Assembly: GCA_003344405.1 (NCBI GenBank)
Contig: NOWV01000029.1
Location: 62,001 to 126,000 of the forward strand
DNA length: 64,000 bases
From: Trichoplax sp. H2
Taxonomy: Eukaryota > Placozoa > Uniplacotomia > Trichoplacea
Direction: 5' to 3'
The translations under genes and the position numbers were made by a program. The notes beneath the pieces are model-generated. The model was not told where the DNA came from. It worked only from the letters and a program-made list of their open reading frames with translations, and did no database searches. How positions within the stretch are numbered: position 1 is the first letter of the stretch; the number at the start of each line of letters is the position of its first letter. Below, piece by piece: positions 12,235 through 26,735 of the stretch.

Positions 12235-15200
12235 TTGACGAATAAACAAGGCATCGACATAGAGATATCGGTTGTAACTGTTAGAGACCTTAGAGTTTTA
12301 TCATCGATCAAGATGTTGTTTCTGTAAATTATTCTTCTAATTAACCTAAACTAAAATTACACTTTCGTGTTATTAATTGATCTATTCCATACGGCGTAAT
12401 AATGGAACAAGCTGAATTTTCAAATCAACTTTAAAGCTTATCTTGTGACATTCTAACGTCAACTATTTCATTTATATGATATGCTAGTATCTTAGCCGTG
12501 TAGACACGCTTTTATATCTAATCAAGTAGAATGTCTAGGAACTACTTGCAAAATTTCTTGTATTAATGGCTGCTATGCTTGTATACTGTAAAACTTTTTA
12601 GTTACTTTTCACAATTTTATCGTTATTATAAAGACTACGGTTATATTTATAGATTCTCGTTGCTTCCAATAATGATAATAATGTCTTCTTTTAACCCTAG
12701 ATTATTTTGGTTTAAAGGATCACATACGATATTATTGACAAGCATATAACTTGACAAATAGCACCAGTGCATTATTTCACCTAGCATATTAGTAGCTCGC
12801 TATATCTTATCATATAATTGCTTATAGAAATAATTCTGCGTGTGAGTACATTCTGTTATGCTTAAGCTGAGTATCTTTCAATTATTTATTTTATGATTGT
12901 TTACAATTTAGCTATTAAGCTGATATTTTTCGATCAATTTAAATAGCTCATTAATATATGATTCTAGAAATACAGTAGCAATATTCTCCTACAAATGTTA
13001 AACTAAGAATCTATAGCAAAGTTTATTTGATCATAAAATGTAGTTCAATTCTTAAAGCATCATCTTTATTAACGGCAATGTATAACCCGTTTTACCGTTA
13101 TTTTAAATTTGTGTAATTTTTAGATAATATTAGTGGTACACTAATACTTGGTCCGTCTAATTATAATCTGTAAGCTTATACAATTATTATAATATTTTAA
13201 AACTTTAAGTTTTAAATCCACTTCCAAATCTTGTCAGTGTGTATATCTTATTAACTAATGTCGCCCTGAATTACTAGGCTATAGCTGCTTGGTTCTATTT
13301 TTTCAATTATCTTCGTAACAATTCATCCATCATAATGCCTTTCAAAGTCTATCTTGCAGGAATGATAAATTAATTTTGTTTTTGTACTCGAATATTGTTA
13401 CTGTTGTTATCTTCTATAAATCAGATTTAGCTAGAATTAAGCTATTTCAATTCAATACCAAGCTAATTTGTTTAGTTTATGACTATGCTTCCTGCATTAT
13501 AAAAACTTATTCGAATAATGGTAATTTTAAATGTTGAAAATGATCATAAATAATTTTTAGTATATGACTAAAAAGTATGAGAATATGAACTACAGCGGTA
13601 TTCGATCAAGTAAGGAATACCAATCTGTTAATTAGACGAAATATAAAATCTAAGAATTAATTGAAAACTATGGATTACCTTCAAAATTGGGATCATTTCT
13701 TTGCAACTGTTATTTTTCTTATCTTTGGCTTATTACTGCATTAAGATTTGATTCATTCTTTAGAAAACGGTCAGATATAAACTAAGTACCATGCCTTAAT
13801 TTAAAATCTTAAATTTGCGTTACGTTCTGACATTGTTGTTTGTTCTGCTTATGTTTGATTATGGTTTTTCTCGCTTATGGGTTTGATCTTTGCTCTTTAC
13901 AATAAACTGCTTAAAAATCGAATTCTACAACATATTTGCTAGCCATTATTTTTAAATAATATGGTAATTACTTGTAAATCTTCTGCTTACGTCATTATAC
14001 TTTAATTCATTAATGTTCGCATATTAAATTATTGTTTTATTTCTTTCAATTTGATCAAATTTCATCATTAATTCTATAATTAACGTCACGAAAACAAAAA
14101 TGATAGCAGTATTAGACTACTTATAAACTAAATAAACATGTATAAGTAATAAATGGGTGTTACTTATCAATCATCCACCTATGACGGAGTTAACTAGGAA
14201 TAGACAAATCTATTGACATCATATTCCTAAATTAATGATAACATTGTAGACTGTGTATTTATAAAACCTGTACTTATAATTATTAAGTTAATAATATCGA
14301 TCATCTACAATCTATTTAGATGGAAAGCAGGCCAAATTGCTAGCATCATTGATGCAAAATATTTACAGTATTCTAAAGCCACATACTATATAGGTTTTAT
14401 AAACATTTATGACTTTCAAATTCCTAATCCTAACCATCCATGACTCAATTAGTTAAATAGTACAGTAAAACTGTAAATCTGAAAATAATAGCACAAGAGA
14501 CTATACAACCAGAATATAAAAGCAAAAATTTGTAATTTTAAATCAATAATAGTTCCGATCTTATACAACATCATTTATTAAAATACCGACTAATCTAATA
14601 GATTGGATTCTCATTTCATTTTAATCGCGTTTATATTATCGAAATGTATGAATAATTTAGCTGAAATTATCGTAGCAGAGACTAAATGTTATTTATTATG
14701 TTCAACATTGTTGTCAACTATACGACGAAAGATTTGGAATATAGAGTGAATAATCTGCAATGAACGGTCGTAATAATTACATTTTCAGAGTATTTTGTTC
14801 TAAAGATTGTCAACTACAACGATTTGCAATTATCAGCGAATAAGCATCCATATCAATGTAAATATACTTTTGCCAACTCATTTACTATAAGTCTGAAATT
14901 GCTTATATTGCCGATTTGTGTTCAAGTTATGTATGACATATAGCAAAAAAAAGTACATTCAATTAAGATCCAAGTAATAACTATAAATTTATTATTTATA
15001 ACAATAGCTGCAAAATTCGTTAAACCATAGTTACCAATGAATCGACTTATATAATTGTCTTCTATAATGTCAAGGAAACCACTACATAATATTTGTTTTA
15101 TTAATACTAAATAATTTTAAAATAGATTTGAAGCTTTATTATAAGGGTGCAACTAAGTATGGGGCTAGAGCCAGGAATTAGAACAATGCATTACTGCTTT

Positions 15201-16300
15201 TTTAATTATTTACAATAACATTGAAAATTATTCATTTTAAAACAGCTATACTTGATGAAATATATTTATTATAATATAAGATACTACGTCAATCAGTGTA
15301 TAGTTGCTATAAAATTATAAATGTAATCATCATAAATATTAATTGGAAAAGAAATGTAGATGACTGTTATTACATAGAACATTTACCCTAAAATCGTTAC
15401 CGTATCTCCTATTGGTACAGAATTATTAAAATATTGTATAAATCAATCAATAAAGAACTCAATAAAGAAATTTATTTATACTGAAAGGTAGTAAAGCATA
15501 ATAATAATTATACATCTAAGCTTCCAAAAATCAATTGATCAATCGAACATAAGATTAATGTACCAAAATTTATGCATTAAAAGGTATTTAATAGTTCATT
15601 AATTGCAAAGATTTCATTAATTTTTAACAGCAATTCTACTTATTTCTGTCATTAATTCTATAAAGATACTAAATAAAACTTTAAATGCATGTTAATCAAT
15701 AATTTTATAAGAAATTTTCAAGTACCAGTCGAAAGATAGACAGATAGTTTTCAAAATATCTTCTAGTAGTTATCATTTAGCGCTAAACAACAAAGCATAC
15801 TATTTTCTATTTTGAGAATGTGCTGTTCAGAAACAGGGAATTTTATAATTTTACCTAATCATTATCGCAATTATTGATTAATCTTAAAGAAAGAATTTTC
15901 ATGAGTCACGAGAGAAAAACTATGTAGTCATATCTACCAGGATAAATAAATCTAATAGTCTAATAAGAAGCCAATCGCCATACTGCTGTGATGAAATCTT
16001 GTTTAGTTTTAGCTAAAGTACATTTTCATCAGCAAACCTCATGATAGCTAGTTCTAATCATGCAAAATTCATGGCTTTGATATTCCAAATCTAATTATAC
16101 ACAAGGACATGTACACGTTGTGACTAAAATATTTTGTAGCTTTTCTCCATATGTGAAATAAACGAAAATTATCGATACCCAATAAGTAATGCAACGATAC
16201 AATCAAGATGACACATTCTGCTTAATTAATCTAAAACTCCAGGATAATACAATCCACATCATGGTATTGTAGCCTACCAATACACATGAGTAAGAATGCC
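12235..16300. other. Non-coding downstream region
   Basis: No supported gene. An AATAAA lies seven bases after the stop of the 7-TM gene (12241-12246), probably too close to be its poly(A) signal. The first kilobase or so is T-rich on the plus strand and may be 3' UTR. The remainder is featureless AT-rich DNA. Confidence 0.5.
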
Positions 16301-17400
16301 CATCCATATTAATGCAAGTCTTGCCGTGCAAGGACAGAACTAGTCTAACTAGTACCGTCCACTAAAGATGGTATCTTCTATACATACATCTGCTGACTAT
16401 AGTTAGAACAATCGATACGGTATCTCGCCTACTTCGTATTAATGATAACCAAAACTTGTCATTCATTCCTCCCCTTACAATCTTTAAATTATTAATGTGT
16501 GTCAAATATGATTTAACTATCGAGGATTTTTTATGGACTTACTAGGTTAGGCCATCAAAAATTCTTCAACAGTCGTACTTTTACAGTGGCAATACCTAAA
16601 CTGTAAAGTATATTTTCCTACGTACTACACGCTACGATACGTAAACAAATGATTTGATTAAAAGGTTATAATTTAAATTACTATGTAAGATCACATACAA
16701 GTATACGAGTATTTTACACTGCTATATTTCTAACATACACACATCTATATCTGCGTAGCATGTATACAGTGGAACGAGTAGCTAGTCGCGGAACAAGTAG
16801 AGCTAAGTAACTTAATAATATCTCAGCTTCTTCTAACATCAGGTAAATATGTTACACTCACAGTTTTAATTTTAGTATTTTAATGTAGCAAGTTATCGTT
16901 TATTATTCGCTCTGGAGCAAAAAATTTTCATCTCATGAGCTACTAATTTATCAATAATTCCTTATAGCCGTCAAAATTTTGCTGTAATATTTCAAAATCT
17001 GCTGTATAATCTGGGTTAAATAGTCTTAACTCCATTAGGATAGCACAAACATATTATCATTCCACAACATATACTATGGTAGATTGCAATCCTGAATTAA
17101 CTTTTTAAAGCTAATATTATAGCCCTATAAAATTTAATTTAATGCTTGCATATAAATTACCTGTAACATACACACCCCCAATATGTATAGTACACTACGG
17201 AACATATAGTAGAACCAGGCGTAGCCAAGCAAGCTCGATGCTATGACAAGTGATAATTATCTAGGATCATATTCAAACTTAAATAAATATTTAACGTTGA
17301 CAAACTTTAATATTCGCAGCTTGCTCTTATAATTGATCACTTACTACGCTTTCTAGAGCAGGAAATCTTATATTTTTATTGCCAAATTTAGATTATTCTT
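16301..17400. other. Non-coding region with slightly higher complexity
   Basis: No coding sequence recognised. Short stretches with more G+C (about 16310-16370, 16760-16800, 17200-17260) alternate with AT-rich DNA. A TGTTAC...GTAACA pair (16850 and 17168) resembles LTR termini but lacks a target duplication. Confidence 0.4.
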
Positions 17401-17480
17401 ACTGGGTGTCCGACGTAACGCATGCGTGACTATTGCAGACGCTAATTAGGCGCGGCTTCTATGGAAACCGTTGAGTAACG
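17401..17480. promoter_or_regulatory. CpG-containing patch with RFX X-box-like site upstream of CEP89
   Basis: GCTTCTATGGAAAC at 17455-17468 matches the RFX X-box consensus GTHNYYATRRNAAC at 13 of 14 positions; only the second base differs. It lies in a short CpG-rich patch (ACGTAACGCATGCGTGAC just before it), 743 bases before the CEP89 ATG. RFX factors drive ciliary genes in animals through such sites. The match is seen; use as the CEP89 promoter is inferred. Confidence 0.45.
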
Positions 17481-18210
17481 TGACCGTTAAAAACATAATA
17501 TAGGCCAAGCATCCATACATATGTCTATTTGACTGCTCAAATCGTAGGGATACTTTATAAAGAGGCATGAAAAGATTGTAATTGAAGACTATATTGGAAT
17601 AGTAAATTACTTTCATAGATAAATACAGCATTAGCTTTGATAGTGTTGAATTTACAACTGTGAAGACTTTCGAAGTTCCTTTGGTGGATCAATATTACAT
17701 GAAAATAAATGACGCAATTTTGCGACTGTTATGGTAGAAGATTCTCGCTATGTAAATTTATGTTAACAGACCAGTATTTAATCGCATAGATTTTTACATA
17801 GTTTTCTGATTCGATATTTCATCGATTGGTATTAGCCATTAAAAATTCGACATTAAAAGAGTAGTGTGCTCTACTTAACTTTAGTGATCGACAATTAACG
17901 TTACTATATTGAGGCCAAACTCTCACCCTACAATTAATTCTTGGTGATCCAGCAAGATAATTTCATTCAATTTAGAGTTGTTGTTAACATCTCTGGTATT
18001 TCAAACTTCATTTAAATTCAATATCAGTTTCAGTCCTCTATCATTTCTGGTGATCAGTGAACGCTTTCCTTGATTCCAGACTAGTAAAACTGCAAGTTTC
18101 TAACATTAATTATCAATTTACTACCTTTAGATGAAATGAATAACGCCTATAGGAGTATACAGTAACATTTTGAGTTGGGCGTTTAGATTGATAATCGTCA
18201 AAGCCTGCAA

Positions 18211-21200
18211 ATGAGTCGAAACTGGAGAGGATTATCAAAAAGGAAATCATCCGCTGCCGGTGGCCAACATGAAAAGATTGAAACACCTGCAGAAAGAGAA
18301 TTCAAAAATAGAAATAGAAAGGATAAGAAAAAGGATGGAGCGGGTAGCAAATTAGTAAGTACAAATTTTATACGGCTAGAAAGTACATCACTATCATATT
18401 CATCATTAACAACGGATAACAATTATAATAACCATATTCGGTTTAATAATGTTACATTAAGTTCGTTAAGAATGACTAAGGACAGTAATCACTTGAAATT
18501 ACAATAAATTCCATATTTTATCAACAAGCCACACACAATAAAACGTATGTTATTATGTAATGTAATGTTATATTACAGCACATTGTGATCTAAGACACTA
18601 GCTAGCTAATATAATTTATATAATCTGATGAATATTTCCGTTACTAAATTTTATATGGTTCATTGCTGAGTTTTAACTAAAATTAAGTAAAAAATGTCAT
18701 TCACAAGCTGAAATATAGCTAGAGTATATTTTACATATGTTCTTAGACTTATTGCTTGTTTGCAGTAAATTATGCTGCTATATAAGTAGACATCATGCAA
18801 TATAATTTTATTCCATTAATTTAGTGATCATTTTTAAAGCATATTAATAATCTCGAGCATCGTAGAAGTTTACAAATATCTATTCGCTAAACTTGAAGCA
18901 TTACATATAATGCAATCACTGAGCTGGTGCTGTATCTGCAGCTAACATTCTAAAATCTTTTAAATTTAAGATATACATTTATAAGTTATGGCTTTAATAA
19001 TACAATTCAACTTTTAAGACTTATCTTGCTGCTTCTTGACTTATACTTCAGTTTTAAAGTACTACTATATTGCTTGATTGACTCGATATGTAAGAATATT
19101 ATAAAAATCTGTAGCCTACACTGGCTGTCTTACTAACGTAAATCAATCAAGACTTTTATCATAACAGTTAGTTCTTTGTTTATAACTTAAATTTATATAA
19201 AGGAATCTTTACTTGTGTCTTGAGAATGCAATAAATATCATATTCAGTACTATTTGTGACTGTAAAAGGCCAGGCCAAAGATAACTCATCAATTTCACAT
19301 ATTGCACTCTTTAGACTTGGTATGAGAAAAACTAAAAACATACCATTTCTTTCCTATCCAAGTATTGAATTAGCGGATAACTATATTTAGTAGTATTCAT
19401 CATAGTATTCATCATAGTATTCGTCAAAGTAGAGAATAAATTATGGCAAACAGCCTTCCTTTTAGTTTAAGACCGCTAGATATTATTATCTTTACCCATT
19501 GCCAGTAGAAACAAATCGACTTTGAACGATCATAACCTTCAGCGATAATCTTACAAATTGAATTTTCAAGTTACAGAATTATTTATTAATATTAAAAAAC
19601 TTTAGTAAACAGCTTATTATTATAGTATTGAAAAGAGTTTAAAAGCAAAAAAATAGAGACAAAAAATGCTATAAAATCTAATCTAGACAGAGTTTATTAC
19701 TTCATCCAAGATAAATAGTGAGCTAAAGTTACAAGCTAAAAACTATGAAAGATAAATGAAAATAATATTTCAATTTTATCAAGCTAATTTTATTTTGTTT
19801 TTAAAACTCAATTAACTTCATTATCGTAAAGTATAGGCAGTGATATCTGCAAATTTTCTAAGTAACCATTACCAGGATAAACTTCTGGGCCACTGATTTT
19901 CTGATGGCAGCGAAGATAATAAATTATAATAATAATTTTCCTAAATAATTTCTTAGAGTAAACTGGTTCATTCGTTGAAACCAAGGAATTCATTCCTATC
20001 TCCTAATCATAATAAAGAGATTCAAGAAAAAGAAAAGGAAAGTAATAATCAATCACCAAATGGAGAAATTGAAAATAATGATTCTAGAAAAGACTATAAC
20101 CAAGATGTAACTACGCCGGGTACTAGTGGTATACAGCAAGATGACGATGATAGCAATAGCTATAGTGACGATCATAATGATGATTATGGAGGGAAAATGA
20201 AATTGTCACCAAGTAATCATAATTATACCAGCTCCATTAATCCTTTAGCAGTTAATGAGGAAATAGCTGAACATCAAAACGCTCCCTCGCAATCAGCGAA
20301 TAGAGATGGTGAATCCCCTTACACTCGAATACGAGATCTACCAAATATAAAACATGACGATTCTGATAATAGTGACGAGGATATAAATAATGATTCTAAT
20401 CAGTATGCACAGCGAAAGCTTAGCTTCATGTCAACTAGAGCAAGACAGGTGAATAAAAAAATGAGTTAAACTTATACTAGTGTAGAAATATCATCTAAAG
20501 CCAGAATGGTAATGAGCGAGCGACACTTTCAATATGGAAATTCTTATACTTCGGTAATATCAATTTAATAAATTTTTAGGCATCTCCCTCAAATAGTGGC
20601 GATGAGTATGATCCTGGAAAAATTGTCCCAAGCAGCAATACTGGCAGCCATCCATCAAGAACTTCCATGATCAGTAAAAATAATAATCTTAATCCCGATC
20701 CGATGTATGCAACGGTCAATAAAAATAGTAACCGAATGTTGGTAAGTAAATCAAAGGCCTTGAGTTATACTTAATAATAGTAATTGTATCCCTCACTATC
20801 ATCAAAAATACCAGAGTAAGTTCATGACATACTCATTTATTGGTAGTAAATAGATTAAAACTTTTTATGATGATATACTAGTGTTTTTACTTGAACTAAT
20901 AGTAAAGTAGACATATACGAGTATGTTCATATTATCGACGACTAGCTTTTAAGATAAATTAAATAACGGTATAATCAACTACTATAAGTTAAAACAAGAA
21001 ATTGAAGGAGGAAACTATTAAATTATAGCTGTAAAAAAAATTGTTTTCAACGCAACTCGAGGGCCGATGCAATCTTGAAACACTTTACTATTGGCAGTAA
21101 CTATTATGTAATAGAGAACTGCTAAAATGAGTTTTACTACTGTTGTATAAGGATATTTCAGGGCGTTAGATATTTTTATGTAAGGTAGACAATCAACAAT

Positions 21201-24200
21201 TAATATTAATTATTACGTTATGGCAAAATTATCGAAATGAATTATAATACCGTAGCATAGCTACATAGAATTGCAGCTATAACCAAGGATAGCAATTCAT
21301 GACGTTAGACAGTTTAATCTCGTCAATACTATACAGTAGTAAAGTGTTGAAATGAATTATACAACCGTTGCTCATATATAATTTTAGCTATAATCAAAAC
21401 TATTATCTTATAATTTTAGACATTTCCATCTGGTAGAGTAAAGTAAAATAAGAGTAGTAACCAAATTGATTTAAACAAGATATTGAATCACTCAGTAAAG
21501 TAAAATTCTAGTTAATACTGTGTAGATTGTTTCAGTATAAAAATTTCTAACCATAAATAGGATGCTAGGTCATTCTAACAGGCAATTCTTTCCAGTCTAG
21601 CAAACTAGAACGGAGTTATTATTCAGCTGATCTAAATATGACTCTTTTGCTTTCCTAGAAACAATTAACTGTAGAATCTAATGCTAGCGATTTTACAAAT
21701 GTAACTAGCCGCATAAGTTCCGATAGTAGTGAAGAAAGCCAAAGTGATGAAGCTGATGGCGTGAGAGAACGAGGTAGTCTATTCGATCCTTCGAACTCTA
21801 TTCAAAACTATTAGGCAGATATTAATCAAGAACTAACCTCTAATTTATTGCTTCTTTTATATTAATGAAAATATAACCCGCAATCAACACAAATATATGC
21901 TACAACATGCAATTAGGAATAATAGAAAAGAATAGAAGAAATTCGGGCTCACCAACTAAACGTGATGCAATTTTAATTTCTAACAAAACTGGTAATGATC
22001 CCATAGATGAAAAATATGCTCACTCTGAAACTTCAGAAGAGGCTTACACCCAACCTCAAGTCCTTCCTAACCAAAGAGTAACTACTCTAGTAGATAAAAA
22101 CAAATCGAAACACGGTGCAAATAGTGTCGATGCTACACCAGCAGAGAACAAGAAATTTGGGCGAAAGTCATCACATAGCTTAACATCATCACTATCTAAT
22201 TTTTTTTCATCGGCTTTATCTGGTATTCATAATGATCGAAATTCTGTCAGTAGCCCCGTATCACGCAATCCTAGCCAAATTTTCACCGATTATGATGGAC
22301 GAAAACGTAAAGGTGATGCACCTACCATATCTACAACGAATCGTGGACGACATCTGAGGAAATCTGATTCATTGGAATACAGTAAGTTATCGTTACTTAC
22401 ACGCACATACCATATTTCTATCTACTAAACATCTTTACAACATTACTTTTAAGATGATTTTACTATCGATAGTTCACCAAGAATGGGAATGAGGTTGGTT
22501 TTTATTAACGTCAATTTTTCAATAGAATAACTTCCAAATTATCTTAACACTAATATTATAATTTATAGGGGAATGGAATCCGAAATTATATTATCGCTAG
22601 AAAGGCAAATTAGAGACGTAGAATCGGAGAATAAACAGCTGAAAGACACGAATTCCATGTTACAGAAAGAATTAAGTAATCGTTCCCTACCATTAGCAGA
22701 AGAGAGTAAGTTATTTAATAAAAATATTGAAATGATACTTAAGTATTTAAAAAGGAACAGTTTCCATTAAAGAGTGTTGACTATCTATCCTAGATATTAA
22801 ATCTGAGTTGATCAACTCTGATCTAAAACAAGATAACGAATTTTTAAAAGTATTAGGTAAGAAAGATTTAGTAACGACGTTCTTACGATCATATTATGTA
22901 CAAGTATTCCTAATTTTTTCTAACTCTTCATCACTATGCTGGAATAGAATTTAAAATTTACTTTACTTACCTTAACAGTCCATAAATTAAACCAAGAACT
23001 CGAACGTTATAAAATGAAACAAGCTGAAAGTGAAACGGGAAGTCAAGACTTACTGGTAACTAAATATAGTAATTATATTATAAGCTGTAATTCTTTACTC
23101 TATCGATGTGCTATTTATTCTCATCTTTAAATTCATTCGTTGTTTACTTTAAGAAATAGCTATCGTAGAAGTACCGATACAATTTTTCTCCTATTACTAA
23201 TCCGATGTTATGATATTACAGACGGAGAAAATCAATGCAGAAGATAAGCGACTGGTTGAAATTAAATCTAGAAAGAAGGATCATTTACTTAAAACTTTTT
23301 CGGTTAGTTATTGAATTTAAATCACGATTATTGCAAAGTACAGCACAGCAGTGGATAACTTATTCAAAGCAATTGACATAAAATCTAATATAGGAAGAAG
23401 TAAAGGTATTAAAAGAGCAAATTGAAGACTTGGTGAGCGAAAATAAAGCATTACGAGAGGTAACATAAATCGAAAGTTAACCTTAAACAGTCGACAATTT
23501 TATATCATTAATGGTGAAATCAAATTTTATGGCTATCATTATGACAGGAATTGGTAACGATCAATGCAACAACTGCTCCAGTTAGTATATCAGATTGGTA
23601 AGAAATGATAGGGTCCTTGCGTTTATATCGTGCTTAGGATCACGAGCTATGCTGTTATAATAACTACGGTGATTACTTTTATTTAAGGAATCAAATACAA
23701 GAACAAGCACAGCTCGTTTTACAGGAAAACTCTGTTTTAAAGGATAGACAAGCATCATCTGAAAGTAATTTACAGGAAATTACAAGAAAATATGCTGAAC
23801 AAAGTATGAAATTTTTAAAGAATCTATTTGAGTTGTAAGCAATCAGCAGATGATCAATTTTAGTCTACTTTGCAATACAAGTTTGATTGATAGCTTTAAA
23901 TGTCAGATGAGATTATTTTTGGACATTCTTGCAATTATGGGATCGTAGAAAGCAGATAGAGGATAATCAGAGTCCATTTGCAGCAGAGCAGCTTTTATGA
24001 TAAATAGAATTGAGTCTACTTTAGATGCAATTATTTCCGATATTCTAGCCCGTGTGACACAATATTAATCATGTAGTAGAGAAGATCTTTAGATTTTTGT
24101 TGAGGCAGAGCAATTGTTATAAATAGAGTATTTAAATCTATTCCATTAGTGTGCATAAATTATTCTAATATCAAGTAGATTGTAGCCAAGATATTAGAAA

Positions 24201-26735
24201 GGCACCAGATGTCAATAATTCTAACAAATGAAATACCTTACATTAAGTAAAATTAAAGCCATCATTCCTTCAAAGGAGAGCTTTCAAAAGAGCATTATCT
24301 GGTTATTGAGCCATCATGGTATTAATTGCATAGCCAACAGAATAATTAGAATATATTTTATATAAAGAAAATTAATCCTAGTAAATGAAGTATTTAACAT
24401 CTGATTAAGTTCAGTATCGTCATATGAAATCACATAATATTATTAGGATCATAGAATATTTCAATGAAGGCTGATCGATGTAGAATAGTTTTTATATATT
24501 AGTTCTGTAGCGTAAGTTTAAGTCAGGCAACCCAATTAGTAACTATGCATTGGCTTTAGATATTACTTTTGGAATAAATAACGGTACCTAATTTCATACT
24601 CTAATTCGTAAATTGAATCTCTCCTTATAGCTTTTACTTTTTCCTTCGTCCTGTAATAACTAACATTTTCAGCCCAATTTCTTCTGCTCAATTTTGAATA
24701 TTTTGCAATATTAATTCTATTGGTGGATTAAATTTATTTCTAGTTGATTGCCTCAATCAGAATATTCAAGACTTAAAAGATAAAATATTAGAGATTGAAT
24801 CCAGACCCGACAAACGAAATGAAATGCTACTACAGAAATATGAAAAATTAATTGCCGTGTCTGATAAGAAAATTGATACTCATGAACATTTGAGGATTAT
24901 AGAAGAAAAAAATAGGTAATTCTAGTCACAATTTCATAAACTTACCGTTGTTTCTGATCACTGTAGGCAAGATAATATAACATAATACTGTATAATTACA
25001 TTACATGCATTTAATATAAAGGTCTATGATCGAATTGCAAACGGAATATAACAAAATTATAACGGAATTAAAAAATGACATCCAGGTAATTTTAAACGTA
25101 CCATAGTAGTAGTTAAGAATCGTAACCATTCTGTAATTGAATATTGGCTATCCTCCATATCATCGTTTTCTATCTCTAACTGATATTGAATTCTTTTTAT
25201 TGCAGTCTGAAAAGAGGGAAAAGCGGGCTTTAACTCTACAATTAATTGGTAGTTTTTCTTACTTACAATCAATACCTATAGTAGTTTATCTATTAACACT
25301 AAATTAGTATATTTCAAGCCATGTCATTACCCAATTTAGAGACTACAGAAGCTGCCGAACAATTACAAAAAGTAGTGAAATTATCACGATCAGAAATTGG
25401 GTAATACAATCTAAAATTGGCCTGAATATTCATAATGCTACAATTGCTCAGCAATTTAAATTGTGTTCATTGTTGCATAATCCTGTTGAGCAAATGGCAT
25501 AATTTACTTTGAATTTATAGTCCCAAATTTCTACATTGTAGTCTAGATATCATAGTGTATTTTAATATTGTTGAGTTAATCGAGTTCGTACGGGTATATT
25601 GACGACTTTAGGAAAATCTAATAGAAAATGTAGTTACTCAAGATTTACTGATAATATTCATCTTTTAGAAAAAGCCAAAAGAAAATCATTGTATTAAGTA
25701 AAAAGTTAGATTTAGCCGAAGAAAAGGCAATGCTAACTACATCCAATCTAGCTGATCTTCTCAAAGTGGTCAGTTGTCATTTTCTTCTAAGTTATTATAA
25801 TTTGATACCGTGTAAAATTGTCTGGGAATCACCAATGTTAACTTATCTGTTAGGCTGAAAAAACCACCTTCGAAAGAGATTTAATCGCTACAAAGGTTAT
25901 CGTTCAATCGATATTATTCTCCCGTAACCTAGGTTATCAATTAGTTGTTCTAGCCTTACTTTGAATTCTCATGCCCATTTATATTGATGTTAATAGGCCA
26001 AGAAACACCGAGAAAATTATGAAAAAGCCCAGCGCCAGGTTCAAGAAGGCCATCTGGAAATTAATAAATTGGAACAAAAACTTCGGGTACTTGATCTGTA
26101 ATGGTTTCGATATACTCTCTAGAGCTAATTTTGTTGGTAAAAAATGCACTGCTAGAGCCTTTAATTAATACTAACTAGAATATAAAATTCATTTCCTAAT
26201 ATAGCGCTATGAAATTACAACCTATCAGAAATTGGATAAGGCTGCAAATAAGTACGTTGATATTTTATTTCATTGAACTCCAATAAGCTAATTGAAATAA
26301 GACTATCCTACAAATAAATGAAATTTGATATTCACTGCACAATAACAATTTCCTTCTCTATTTTATATCTTAAGGCTGGCCAAGCAAGACATGATTCATG
26401 GTGAAAAATTTATCGAATATCAGTATGAAATTGATCGTTTACAAGAATTGGTCAAGAATAAAGATGTCCAACTTGATTCTCTTCTAGACCAAAAATGGTA
26501 TGATTTCTAGTTTTGAGACTGTGAATAAAAATTTATTCGCAGAGACAGCAGCGAACTCATTCCGCTCTCAAAAGGAAATATTAAGCTAGCTGATAGACAA
26601 AACCTATAAAATCGCAAGAAGGAATTGATTATTTCCTTTCAATATTAAACTAATAGGAAAGTTGAACGACAACTTGATAACTTATGGTACGCAGCTACTA
26701 ATGATACTGATAGAATTCCTTTGAAAAATCAATAA
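18211..26735 (+). CDS. CEP89: CEP89 (CCDC123), centriolar distal-appendage coiled-coil protein, 23 exons
   Basis: Exons: 18211-18354, 19957-20448, 20580-20741, 21659-21773, 21917-22381, 22454-22493, 22569-22705, 22794-22856, 22979-23055, 23222-23302, 23394-23459, 23548-23597, 23688-23803, 24744-24915, 25022-25085, 25206-25248, 25319-25400, 25669-25768, 25854-25895, 25997-26086, 26205-26251, 26375-26497, 26657-26735. All have GT...AG borders, phases close, and the sum is 2850 nt (949 residues; human about 783). Residues 1-460 are Ser/Asn/Asp-rich and disordered; about 465-949 are coiled coil. Segments diagnostic of CEP89 are VHKLNQELERYK (about 540), WNQIQEQAQLVLQEN (about 631), KSQKKIIVLSKKL (about 791) and ERQLDNLW near the C-terminus, which parallel human VHRLNVELSRYQ, WRQLQTQAKLVLEEN, KSQKKIEVLKKQ and EGELEVIW. 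In the family, CEP89 sits on mother-centriole distal appendages and is needed for ciliogenesis. The N-terminal half is diverged; the first exon is less certain than the rest. AATAAA at 26912-26917 could end the transcript. Confidence 0.92.
19391..19426. repeat. 12-bp tandem repeat, three copies, in CEP89 intron 1
   Basis: TAGTATTCATCA is repeated three times head to tail, the last copy with one change. A simple minisatellite in the first intron, with no function visible. Confidence 0.85.
21230..21425. repeat. Degenerate repeat pair (~114 bp) in CEP89 intron 3
   Basis: GAAATGAATTATAATACCGT (near 21234) and GAAATGAATTATACAACCGT (near 21349) are about 115 bases apart and are followed by related sequence including TAGCTATAA-type motifs. 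Diverged tandem copies. Confidence 0.45.
23955..24180. repeat. Degenerate repeat pair (~121 bp) in CEP89 intron 13
   Basis: GCAGAGCAGCTTTTATGATA (near 23984) and GCAGAGCAATTGTTATAAAT (near 24105) begin two related stretches that both continue into a run resembling TAAATAGA followed by CTATT and a variant of TTATTCTAA. Diverged tandem copies in the 940-base intron 13. Confidence 0.45.

Noticed and set aside
16850-17168. TGTTAC...GTAACA pair resembling LTR ends
   Set aside because: Flanking 5-mers (AAATA and TACAC) do not match, and no TATA/poly(A) arrangement was found inside.
17446-17631. 61-codon minus-strand frame overlapping the CEP89 upstream patch
   Set aside because: Short, no domain, no splice partners, and it overlaps the likely promoter.
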